Made by a program: the position numbers and the translations under genes
Shown here: piece after piece, positions 54,884 to 64,000 of the stretch
How the letters are laid out: each line of letters begins with the position of its first letter
Numbering within the stretch: the first letter of the stretch is position 1
Assembly (NCBI GenBank): GCA_030386875.1
Contig: CM059558.1
Span: forward strand, 11,169,501-11,233,500
Source: Morinoia aosen
Lineage: Eukaryota > Arthropoda > Malacostraca > Amphipoda > Talitridae
Direction: 5' to 3'
DNA length: 64,000 bases
The notes under the pieces: generated by a model
Told to the model about the DNA's origin: nothing
Seen by the model: the letters and a program-made list of their open reading frames with translations, nothing else
Databases searched by the model: none

Positions 54884-54996
54884 CTAAGAAAATCAAGGTC
54901 CGAAACGACCTGGGTGAGCTTGGTGTTCGCGTTGCTGAGGTTCTTGTTGAGCAGTACCTCTGCTGCGTCCAGGTCATACTCTAGCATCACATTCGC
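54884..54996 (-). pseudogene. VBP1: Prefoldin-3 exon, intact frame
   Basis: 113 bp, acceptor TGTGTGCAG|G, donor AG|GTGAGG. Encodes the conserved ANVMLEYDLDAAEVL and DLDFLR blocks without lesion, and is GC-richer than the flanking introns. Confidence 0.85.
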
Positions 54997-55628
54997 CTGC
55001 ACACACGAGTCATCACTGTATTATTTAGGTTAAAACCATGGTTTAAGTTCAATTGATAAGTTTTCTACAATTAACCAAGAGATACATAGATCAGTAACAA
55101 AGCATCAAAGTAGAGGAATTTTGCTGTAGCAGTTTGAACTAAAGCATTAAAAAAAATGCAGAAAATCAATGTCTATGTTGGTAGGCTTCGATCTATCAAT
55201 GCAATTGGAAGAGATGCAAAAATTTACTTTCAATAACTGAACTGATGAAATGAAGTAAGCAATCACACATAACGAATTACTTGGTTAGTACACTGGGTTC
55301 TCCAAAAAACAGAAAAGAGAATACAAACAAATAAGCACCGATGTAAAGATCTTACAGTATTGCAGTAACACTCGTTATCTGGAAAACACACTCATAGATG
55401 TAATTATTGCAGCTGAAATTGCAGTTTCCTTTAAGAAAAGGGGATAGACATAGTAATTCAAGAGGTTTCATACACTGATAAGAAGAGGCACTTATGCATA
55501 TATACCTTTAGAAGAGCTTAGAAATTGCTCATACTAATGAAGAGTTTTCAGTCATTCTGACTAGATATTTTCAGCTTTCACAAAAAGGGGTAAAACCGCC
55601 AGTAAAATATACACAATAATTATGTACA
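54997..55628. other. Prefoldin-3 intron sequence
   Basis: AT-rich with no other feature recognised. The intron runs to 57660 and also contains repeat copy 9 and the TTAA element B. Confidence 0.5.
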
Positions 55629-55814
55629 CTGGTTTGATTAGATAACATGAAAAATTAGACACCAGTGAACAAAAAAAAATTGCCTACGACAAAACATAAA
55701 TTTTTCTACATCAACCAAAGGAATACCTACCTAACCTTCAGCTTGGATCCTCACATCTCACCCCTGACAGTACTAATTCCTATAGATGCAAAAGTTGTAC
55801 TTCCATGAGAGGGC
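55629..55814 (-). repeat. ~360-bp interspersed repeat, copy 9 (fragment)
   Basis: Contains TACCTACCTAACCTTCAGCT, GTACTAATTCCTATAGATGC and a degraded terminal CATGAGAGGG. Only the CCCTGAGGGG-proximal half remains. Confidence 0.7.
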
Positions 55815-56135
55815 GCACTGGTTATATTGATCTAACTATGGCACAGATACACCAAAAATCAAGGCATATGCTGCTTCATAAAATTAACTGTAAAAGCAGT
55901 AGCAATGAAGCAAACACATGAGCAGGATACTACGAAGTACAAAGCTTGTGCGTAAAAATTACATATTACACACACCTTAAGAAAATAAACTTTGAAATGA
56001 TCTCAAATTAAAAAGAAAAATACAATGACATAATCAGAATTTTCTGCTTTGCTCTAATTTCAAACTCAAATAAAAATGAAAATGAATTTCTCCCTCCCTA
56101 CCCAAACATGTTAGTAAAAGAAACAATGTGATTAA

Positions 56136-57588
56136 GGGAACCATGCGGGCCTGTCGGCCAAAATTTGATTTTTCATCCGTAGATTTTTTTCTATCGGACT
56201 TACGTCTATGAAAATTTGCAGACTACTAGATCTCTAGATTCCCAACAACTTATCACCCACAAGTTTTTTTGAATTGGGATATAAAAAATGAGTTATTCAT
56301 GATAAATAAAAAAAATATATGTATAACATTCGTTATAATGGGGCCGGAATTTAGAAAGCTAGAGCAATGCAGTTTGTTGCATGCGAAAGTACAACGTATT
56401 CTCCAAAAATGCTCTTTACAGGTTCTTGAATTTGAACTCATTTTGAATTTATATAATTTTTTTGAAAAAGCTATAATCAGAGTTCAAATTTAGAGTTAAA
56501 AGTGTACGGAAAAAATTTCACGTTACAATTTTTGAAAATCATGTAAAGAGCAATTGTAGATTATACCTGTGACTTCCAAATGCAGCAAACTACATTGCTC
56601 TAGCTGTGTAAACTTCGGCCCCATTAGAACGAATGTATTGAAAATAGTGATTGTTCAATATCGACGATTTAAGAAAAAAGAATGCTTCTCCTCCTACAGT
56701 TTTTGAGCTACAGTAATGAGTTTGGTATCATTGGATGCAGAAAAACAAGGGCTTTACAATATATTAGTAAGTTTTTCAGAATTCATTCTTGTTTCAAAGT
56801 TATGACGTCATAAATTTGAATTTTCTTGAGTATATTTCGATTTTCATTTATTTTAATTTTTTAAATTTTTATATTGGGAATTTGAGGAAAAGCATTCAAG
56901 TTTTTGGAATGTCCACGTTATTCTGCATCCAATGATACCAAAATCATTACTGTAGCTCAAAAACTGTAGGAGGAGAAGCATTTAGAACCCCCCCCAAAAT
57001 GTCGTTTTCTATGATTTCCTATTTTCTTTTCAAGAAAATTGCATTTTTTCATAACTGTTAAATGATTCTAAATTGCATTTCCTATCAGTATACCAAATTT
57101 CAGTGCTCTAAATTAAATAATAAAAAAAATATTCGGATGGGGATGCTTACCTTGAGGAATATGAATAATGAAATATATATGAAAAAAAATTGAAAATTTG
57201 TGAATTTTTCTTCCACGTTATTCTGCATCCAATGATACCAAAATCATCACTGTAGCTCAAAAACTGTAGGAGGAGAAGCATTTAGAAACCCCTCCAAAAA
57301 ATGTCGTTTTCTATGATTTCCCATTTTCTTTTCAAGAAAATCGCATTTTTTCATGAATGATAAATGATTCTAAATTGCATTTCCAATTAGTATACCAAAT
57401 TTCAGTGCTCTAGTTTCAAAAATGAAAAAAAAGGTCCGTAAGGGGGATGCTCTCCCCCTCCCGGAGGGGACGCTAGCTCTGGGATACGTTCCTGATATTT
57501 TTACAGACATTCGGGGACATAATTCAAATTCATTTAAAGCAATAAAAAAAATTACGCCATTTTTTAAGAAAATCACGGCATGCTTCCC
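56136..57588. mobile_element. TTAA-flanked non-autonomous DNA transposon B
   Basis: GGGAACCATGCGGG at the left and GGGAAGCATGCCGT reading inward from the right are inverted ends, flanked by TTAA (56132-56135, 57589-57592). Inside are an inverted pair (CTAGAGCAATGCAGTTTG at about 56360 and its complement at about 56580). A module with CTGCATCCAATGATACCAAA and CTGTAGCTCAAAAACTGTAG occurs inverted at about 56690-56760 and direct at about 56925-57000 and 57215-57300. It sits inside a prefoldin-3 intron. Confidence 0.88.
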
Positions 57589-57660
57589 TTAAAATCTTTC
57601 ACATTTTCTTAACTTCTCATTATTTCTTAGAGCAGTTGAACTTAGTCCAGTTTCACTAAC

Positions 57661-57818
57661 CCCAAGCCATAAGCAGACTTTGTTGAATGGTAGCTTCAAC
57701 ATAGACTTGGTGAGAAAGCAGTGATCAAGTTTCCAGATCTTCCGTGCTGTCTTGTCGAGCCTTCATTTCTTCTATGATCTGCAGGCAGTTTTTGATGTCT
57801 GGCACCTGGTGCTTCAGC
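57661..57818 (-). pseudogene. VBP1: Prefoldin-3 exon with stop and frameshift
   Basis: Flanked by TTATTGGTGCAG|G and GGG|GTTAGT. The first part reads the coiled-coil frame to DLET, then TGA. The same frame then gives LLSHQVYVEAT, while the following KVCLWLG needed to join the next exon lies in another frame. Two independent lesions therefore lie about 45 bp apart. Confidence 0.82.
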
Positions 57819-58144
57819 CTGCACCAATAAATAACGGATGAGTGAATATTTCTGCAGATATGTCAAAATTATTCACTTCATGGAACATAAATTCTAAAAA
57901 CTTTTTGACAAATAGTGTTAGAAAAATTAAAATAATGCACATATGATTTTAGTCTATGAAGAATAAGAGATTATAACCATAGAGGAAAGTTTTGAACTTT
58001 CTGAATGTCAATTAACAATATATCCCACCTACATACAATGCATGCTGGAGAAGGGAAAAATATCACTTTGGCGAGTTGGCTTACATTAAAAAAAATTAAG
58101 ACATCTTAATTACACTAATGAAATTAGATGCATAGCATCAAAAA
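57819..58144. other. Prefoldin-3 upstream intron, nothing recognised
   Basis: I searched for the conserved upstream exon (KYKFMELNL region) on the minus strand and did not see it here or up to 60.1 kb. Confidence 0.4.
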
Positions 58145-58318
58145 GATTAGAGAACAGGACAGCTGTTGACCAAAAAAAATGGTCCGTAACGAAACAAAAA
58201 CCTATATTATTTTAACAAAAAGAAAGCTTACCTAACCTTTAGCTCGTGCCCACACATAGTCCCCCTCGGAACACTAATTCATTCCCATAGATACACTAGT
58301 TGTATCCCCCTGAGAGGG
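58145..58318 (-). repeat. ~360-bp interspersed repeat, copy 10 (fragment)
   Basis: Contains GAACAGGACAGCTGTTGACC, TTACCTAACCTTTAGCTCGT and CCCCCTGAGAGGGGC, the half proximal to the CCCTGAGGGG end. Confidence 0.8.
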
Positions 58319-58683
58319 GCTAAAGTCAATTAATATTGCTATGAGATATAACTTGAACATCCTTCAGAAAACAGAGTAATTCAAAAATAGCTAAAAATTA
58401 TTATAATTATAAAATAAAATATATGAAATTGTATTTCAGATATTTTTTCAAAGTGTTGTAAAATAAAAATTGAGTACAGTTATTCAACTGCAGAAAAATT
58501 TATTAACGTAGCACGCTTACTTCAGTTGACATGAGCTACTTGTAGCTCTACCTTCACATCCACAAAAAAATTTTCTTTTCAAATTATTGACTAAGTAATT
58601 CAGGATAATATAGCAGATTTCAATTCATTTGAATGTTTCAATACAAAATGAGCCTTAGGGCACAAACTAATTTTTTTTCTGAG
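58319..58683. other. Unassigned AT-rich DNA
   Basis: No gene or named repeat recognised between repeat copy 10 and the foldback element. Confidence 0.3.
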
Positions 58684-58691
58684 GGAACTAT

Positions 58692-59249
58692 GGTCAATAT
58701 GGAGTTTAATGCACTCACAGAAATTAAAAATTCTGTTCCCAAGAATCACCAAAGGAACACATTTAAAAACGTTTTACATGAATGACATTCTGCTCGCTGA
58801 TGTGTAACTTTTTAAATTATTTAACTCTGAAGTTATAGGAATGTTGAATTTAAACTGAAGGAATGGAGACGTAAATATGCTCTAATACGGTATTGACATT
58901 ACGATGGGTAAGGTTAAGTTAGGTAATGTTAGGTTAGTTGAGTAAACTAACCTAAAATAACAAAGCAACCTAAAATAGCTTACCTTAACTTACCCAAACT
59001 GAGGCTGTTATTTTCCCACAAAAAAGTGGGCGTGTCCCCCCAAAAAAATAAGCGTGACCCAACAATGCGGCGGCTAAGCAACCGACTTTATGATGTTATT
59101 CTTATTAGAACGAAATGATTGCTATGTCTCAAAAATAAAGGATCAGCACAGAATGTCATTCTTGTAAAACATTTTTAAACGTAGTCCTGTAGTGATTCTT
59201 GGGAACAGGATTTTTAATTTCTGTGAGCGCATTAAACTCCATATTGACC
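58692..59249. mobile_element. Foldback MITE with TTAGG-like centre
   Basis: GGTCAATATGGAGTTTAATG opens the left arm and its complement closes the right (59249). The arms share AAATTAAAAATTCTGTTCCC, AAGAATCAC and ACATGAATGACATTCTG-type words. The hairpin centre is GGTTAGTTGAGTAAACTAACC, set in TAGGTTA/TAACCTA tracts at 58905-59000. GGAACTAT (58684-58691) and GGAACTAA (59250-59257) form a 7/8 candidate target duplication of hAT size. Confidence 0.75.
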
Positions 59250-59689
59250 GGAACTAATTTTGAAAAATGATAAGTAATCAAGGTTGCAAACAATGCAAGT
59301 AAAAAAACTTTACCCCAATAGTCTCTAATCATTCAACAACTCAAGTGTACTGTTGGTCAGTCAATGATGGATAGAATAGAAGGTACCCACAGATGAAATC
59401 ATTATAATTTGGCAGACAATAATTATAATTCAACGTATGATGCAACAGAACCCTTCAATCATATAAAATGAACTGAATTATGAACAAATTCTAAAAATCA
59501 TTTCTTCAGAGTGTCTTTCAGCTATAATTCTCAGGTCAAGTCATACTACCAGCAGCCCTTAAAGTATAAGATAAATCCTAAATTTACATGAAAATGAATG
59601 CAGGAACTGCAATTACATGGGATAATTCTGAAAATTATTTTCACAGCTTTTAATTCGTTTAGCATTACAGATTTACTCTAAATAACTAT

Positions 59690-60000
59690 AAATTTGGTCA
59701 ATATTGAGTTTAATGTCGTCAACTAGCCTATTTGAATAATTTTGTTGTCATTGATAGGTAATGTGGTAGATTTTAAGGTGTTTGGTCAATATTGAGTTGA
59801 ATGTTGTCAACGAATTTCATAATTTCGTAGGTATAGATAGGTAATATAGTCGATTTTAAGACGTTTTACATGAATGACAATGTGCCCGGAAATGCTTAGT
59901 TTTCGAGTTATTTAAGTTTGAAGTTATACGAACGGCGCTCCTGAATAGCCTTTTTTGTGGAAAAGCAGTCATTGTTTTTGCAATAGAAATCGAAGCTAAC
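59690..60000. repeat. Diverged partial copy of the foldback MITE family
   Basis: GGTCAATATTGAGTTTAATG-type starts occur at about 59696 and 59784. GTTTTACATGAATGACAATG at about 59864 matches the arm of the element at 58692. Confidence 0.6.
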
Positions 60001-60108
60001 CCCCTATTACAAACGTAAAGAGGTTGGGTCGTGAGGGTTAGCCACAGTTCTTTTAGTGAAAATTATAAATAAAGGTTTCTAGTTAGTGACATTTGTTTAC
60101 AACGACTC

Positions 60109-60142
60109 CAAGATGGCTGCCGCCATGGCGGCAGCCATCTTG
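60109..60142. promoter_or_regulatory. 34-bp perfect palindrome with YY1/Pho-like half-sites
   Basis: CAAGATGGCTGCCGCCA followed by its exact complement TGGCGGCAGCCATCTTG. CAAGATGGC(GGC) is the YY1-type core element common at housekeeping promoters in animals. Here two are arranged head to head in a GC-rich island within AT-rich DNA. This suggests a bidirectional promoter, but no transcript is shown. Confidence 0.45.
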
Positions 60143-60289
60143 CGGCCAGCACTGTGTTGCGGAACCGTGAGAGTGAGTGTCACTGACGAGAAAACTGATC
60201 TTGTGAAAGGCCCTTAATTCAACTGTACGAGCTAGAAATCATTCTTAATTACACTTACCTAATTATTCACCGGAGATGTAACACAAACA

Positions 60290-60421
60290 ATGAGTGAAGT
60301 TAATTGCGTACCACTACACAAGGCAAAGCAAGGACTTGAGACTTTCGACGGAAATGACAGTATTTCATCAGTAGAACTTAGTTATCGAGTACAGAATTTA
60401 CGTATTGTAATGCGTACCTAA
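60290..60421 (+). CDS. Small unidentified ORF downstream of the palindrome
   Basis: A 44-codon frame, MSEVNCVPLHKAKQGLETFD..., follows the GC-rich palindrome by 150 bp. No family recognised. It could be a first exon, but no strong donor is seen. Weak. Confidence 0.2.
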   Translation: MSEVNCVPLHKAKQGLETFDGNDSISSVELSYRVQNLRIVMRT

Positions 60422-60849
60422 ATGATAAAGCAATTATTTGAGATATTCATATGGCACTCTGCGACAACGGTTGTATCCCAATAAATATGAAATAATCCCA
60501 GACGTACGACAACAACAACAGAAGAGAATATGAGCAGAGCAAGAATACCAGCAGGTGCCCCGCCACCGCACACCACAACCAGTCACGGGTCGCATGACAC
60601 CGGTCTCAGCCAGGGTTGCCAGAAGGGTTTCGTGAATTGAAACAAATTCCCATCGCAAAAGGTAACAAATTGAATAAAAAAAAAGAAAACCTGAAAATCG
60701 CCAAATAAATAATTTAATATTGAAGGAAGTGTTTACTAACCTTTCATAAAGTAGCTCCTTCTTCAGCACTGCTGTATAAATCCTCTTGCGACATTAATTT
60801 GAATTATTCTTGAAAAGACTGCCATTTCATGCAGTTAGAGTCACTAAGT

Positions 60850-61491
60850 AAACTTTTGGAGTACAGAAGTGTGTTTAAAGTTTCTGTTTTCAACATAGAC
60901 CTGTTTTTACGTTATTATTATTTAAAAGTGAAAATATTCTTTCGGCGCAAGCTGAGGAATGAGGCAACATGAATAGGCTCATCATCAACTTTGATAATAG
61001 GAGATATCAAAGTCCACCGCTTTTTACTTTTAAAACAGCGTAACAGAAGTTTTCAGGTTCCTTGTCAGTTATATGGTTCGTTTCCTCCAAGGTGAGCTCT
61101 CGCCACTCGGTATTCAATATTTCGTAATCTTCTTCAGAAATGATGATCGGAAATGTTAAGGCAAGAGGAATAATGGAGCCTCAAGCAATTCCAAATTTTT
61201 AAGTATATTATTCGACAGAAAACGGCTAAGCATCCCTTTCATTAATCGAACATAGAAATTCAAGATGTTCGCTCGAAATTGCTTCAGGTCCTTGTCAGAA
61301 ATTTTTTCAGAATTCTCGTAGTTAACAGCGTCTACTGTGGCTTCATGGTAAATTTCATGAATTGGAAGGTAGACCGATGGATCATAAACAGTAATTGCTG
61401 AAAGATCTTTATTTTTAATTTTTACTCGTTCCACGAAGTAATTCAGGATACTTCTTGCAAAAATATTTATAGAACTCCTCAGTTTGTGCAC
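60850..61491 (-). pseudogene. hAT transposase C-terminal remnant
   Basis: On the minus strand 61491-61156 encodes FVERVKIKNKDLSAI, FRANILNFYVRLMKGMLSRF and LKNLELLEAP. After stops the sequence continues with EEDYEILNTEWRELTLEE, LLLSKLMMSLFMLPHSSACA then ERIFSLLNNN, and MLKTETLNTLLYSKSLL to about 60850. LPHSSACAERIFS is the hAT C-terminal dimerisation (hATC) signature. The N-terminal half and the ends are not identified; CAGGGTTGCCAGAAGGG at about 60614 could be one terminus. Dead fragment. Confidence 0.75.
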
Positions 61492-64000
61492 TCGAAAGGT
61501 TTCGGTTTGAAATTCAAGGTTTATCTTATTGACTGGGTAATATTAAGGCCAAGAATGAATAGTATATCTTATTTCGTGGGTTCTACAATAATTGTTCTAA
61601 TTCTGCTACAGCCAACTTGACATTATCATCTAATGCTTCAAATCTGAGTAATAAAGTGAGAGATGCCCTCAGATCTCGAATTCTCGTTACGACTTTCTCA
61701 AGAGACAGCTATCTAGTGCAACTTCGAAGCTAGATTTTTCACTGCATCAAATTGACGCTGACCTGATGTATACCGTGACGCTGCCTGAAATGACGGTTAC
61801 TCGCGGACGTTGCCAAACTCGACCATACGACTTATGAACAAGACAAGGCTCGGTTAATACGACTCTGCACGAGATTCAACGAAAACTGTACACTTTTTTA
61901 AAAATTATTAGCTGAAATTTCAATAAGTAACAAAATTCGTTGAATTTTGTCGCAGTCGTAACAAAAGTAACAACATTAAGATCTGATAGCAAAAAGTAAC
62001 ACTTTTGTTACGAACGTAAAGGTCCTATTACACGGGGCAACACTTTGCCTCGATTACGGGAACTGAAATGACGCAATTTGTGGGCGCGCTATCAGAATTG
62101 TAAGCTTATTGTATGAGCTGAGTTGCCAATAAAATGTGGGATGAAGTACCACTTTAGGACCATTTCCGGTACCACTCGTGGGACTAGGAATAATTTTAAA
62201 TTATTTTAGCATAAATCAACATGTCTACAGGAGCACAAACCTAAACAACAATAGATCATGACCTACTGTACATCCCCCCCCATCTCGACCATAGAACACG
62301 GTGAGATACTGGAGCACGGGTTAATAACGGGTGCACCTCATACATGGGACAAAATGTCTTTAGCAGCAATTGACGCCCTCATAAAACCTTAAGAAAATTT
62401 ATGCAGCATTAGTAATTTTTTGCGGAACGCACGGAATGAATACCTGATATCTGCAGCTTCAGATATTGTATATGATTCTCATAACAGAAAGAAATTTATA
62501 AAGTGTGGTAAATCATTCATATTTGATAAAAAAAATTATTTAATTTCATATCATTTAATCGATCATTCGAAAATTTTATTTTATTTTAAACTATGTCTGA
62601 CGAAATTACGTTGGCAATCAAATGAAAAATGATCGGTAACTAAAATATTAAAAAATCAGGTTTTCACGTAACTCCCACACTTGCTGGTGAATGTTAGGCA
62701 GCGCAACATTCAAGACAAAGAGCAGTTTACATAGAATATATTGACATGGAATAGAACAATTGGGGAATAGTTGTACAGAAGTTCTCCTCAGACCTGAAAG
62801 GTTGCGGTATTGTACAAAGGCTTGCGATAGATTGGGAGTTTCATCAAAGGCGCACAATTTCATAAGTGTTCCCTTGAGGGACTTACAATGATGGTGTTGG
62901 GTATTGTGTACAAGCGTGGTAAAATAAGTGTATGAAAGCATGGGTTGGCTACATTTGAGGTGGTAACGAACAGCTATGGCACAAGTAGGTCGTGACTGAC
63001 CAGGCGTGGTCGAGTCCAGGGCCTCGTTGGATGGTCAAGTTGTTGGCACGAAAATGAAAACTGCACACAAATGAATGGGATAGTCTCCGCTAGCATGTCG
63101 CCAAATTTGTCCTCAAATTCCTTCCTTATAGTTTCCCTAGCCAACAACATAATTATTTTGCATCGCGTTAGAGGTCGTCCCGAGCCCGGGGTGCCTAAAC
63201 AGGAGGTTGGTGATCCTAAAACGGGAATTTTGGCTAGCGGATGTCCTAAACATGGGTTCCAGTATTACAATGACAGTAATGAATACACTGCTGGATAACA
63301 CTGATCATAAGGGAGCGAAATGATGAATTTGGGCTATGAAGGGAAAAACAAAGTTGAGACCCAACTTCAGTATATATATATGTACATATATATATATAAG
63401 TTGTCGAAGTCACCCATTACATTACTTCCGTCCCGTTTTCTATGTTCATGTGTAAACATCATGTGGAGAGCGACCGACGGACCGAGCTCCTTTTTCTTGT
63501 TCTCGCCGTCATGCCAGACGGACTTACAGTACAGTAGTTCTTAGTTTAACTCTGTTTGATTACCCCACACCTCATACTTGTAATCTTTGCCGTACTCCAA
63601 ATATCCAAGATGGAACGAGGCATCTCTGGTCTAACACTCTATACCGAATTATCTCGAATGCATTTCAAATTACAATGGTTTACCTTAAACTACCTAAAAT
63701 AATTATATCATACCAGTGTGTTTATTTTCAATAGTTCGAAACGTAAATAACTAATAAAGGCGATAATGAATAATAATATACAGCTTGATTTTCGATCAGA
63801 TGAAATTCGTTTTTAAAATTAGTAAACTTTCTGCTTTAATTCTTTGAATAGTTTGAAAACGTCAAGTTATTACACCACCATGCTGCGTTTCAAAACGTTG
63901 AAGAATTTTTCCTTTGACTTTTTATACTACGTAGTAAATTTGGAGCCGATATCGGCTACGAAGCGTTAACGGAGTACTTGGGGGAGAGGAAGTGTAGCGG
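61492..64000. other. Unassigned DNA to the window edge
   Basis: No supported gene. GGTCCTATTACACGGGGCAA at about 62030 resembles the GC-rich TIR style of Harbinger elements, but no partner is seen. A TA-rich microsatellite lies at 63372-63400. Short frames near 62648-62941 and 63071-63298 show no family motif. Confidence 0.3.

Larger units (their letters stand above)
53514..57818 (-). pseudogene. VBP1: Prefoldin subunit 3 (VBP1) locus, three exons, decaying
   Basis: Three exons on the minus strand: 57818-57661, 54996-54884 and 53619-53514. The first reads LKHQVPDIKNCLQIIEEMKA and QDSTEDLET. The second reads ANVMLEYDLDAAEVLLNKNL then SDLDFLR. The third reads ARVYNWDVRRRRAEAGKTAQ and ends TAA at 53514-53516. 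These match the central coiled coil, the GANVMLEY turn and the C-terminal ARVYNWDV helix of prefoldin-3, a cochaperonin subunit that hands actin and tubulin to CCT. Splice sites are consistent (GCAG|G acceptor, GGG|GTTAGT donor; AG|GTGAGG donor; CTCAG|G acceptor), and the exon 2/3 phase fits. However, the first exon has an in-frame TGA followed by a small frame-changing deletion before KVCLWLG, and the third has altered residues in the conserved TTTEVNM stretch. Upstream exons are not found. Most likely a degenerating duplicate; a sequence error is the alternative. Confidence 0.85.

Noticed and set aside
58905-59000. TTAGG-like tracts considered as interstitial telomere repeat
   Set aside because: Irregular, interrupted and part of a hairpin centre; not a (TTAGG)n array.
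60434-60769. 111-codon minus-strand frame
   Set aside because: No recognisable domain, mixed hydrophobic and Cys-rich sequence near a candidate transposon end; no splice or start support.
62030-62110. Harbinger-like end GGTCCTATTACACGGGGCAA
   Set aside because: No inverted partner or TTA/TAA duplication found within the window.

Overview
This window looks like a piece of a large, repeat-rich arthropod genome, most likely an insect. I infer this from three things: the mix of transposable elements (BEL/Pao, Ty3/Gypsy with an accessory ORF, jockey/CR1/RTE-type LINEs, a Penelope-like element, hAT, Harbinger and TTAA-type elements), the moderately AT-rich non-coding DNA, and the TTAGG-like tracts near 58.9 kb. 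There are no bacterial operons, CRISPR arrays or recognisable tRNA/rRNA genes. Almost every long reading frame belongs to a mobile element. The only host gene I can name is a decaying, intron-containing copy of prefoldin subunit 3 (VBP1/PFDN3) on the minus strand at 53.5-57.8 kb.

Layout. 0-5 kb holds the pol region of a BEL/Pao element with in-frame stops, then a candidate LTR. 5.1-5.5 kb is a LINE tail remnant. 6.35-16.26 kb is a nearly intact Ty3/Gypsy element: 331-bp LTRs differing at about 3 positions, a 4-bp target duplication (ATGG), gag, an exact T-TTT-TTA slippery site, pol broken by a frameshift and a 262-bp tandem duplication, and a third ORF of 108 codons (myristoylation-type start plus membrane segment) placed like env behind a strong splice acceptor. 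16-24 kb holds old repeats and a Harbinger-type element whose MADF gene is split by a hAT MITE with a perfect 8-bp duplication. 24-32 kb has a perfect 54-bp palindrome, a higher-order minisatellite, a 5'-truncated LINE with an intact 868-codon frame, and a 130-bp tandem array split by a 361-bp interspersed repeat.

32.7-40.8 kb is one 8.2-kb hAT element with CCGG-rich ends, opened by successive insertions: a foldback-like element whose ends are made of ~21-bp minisatellites, a separate foldback, an RTE-like LINE, and a TA-flanked TIR element containing a Penelope-like RT and GIY-YIG remnant bordered by inverted hammerhead-like motifs. 40.8-53 kb is mostly unassigned DNA with one TTAA element (44.3-45.4 kb), paired minisatellites (48.2 kb), a two-copy structured repeat, and a decayed RT/RNase H LINE (51.3-53.45 kb). 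53.5-57.8 kb is the prefoldin-3 locus, whose introns hold a small MITE, a 171-bp hairpin and a second TTAA element. 58-64 kb holds foldback DNA, a 34-bp palindrome with YY1-like half-sites, and a hAT transposase C-terminal remnant.

A ~360-bp repeat family occurs about ten times between 24.8 and 58.3 kb. Two copies have exact 14-15 bp target duplications, pointing to LINE-type retroposition. The nested boundaries allow a relative insertion chronology to be read directly.
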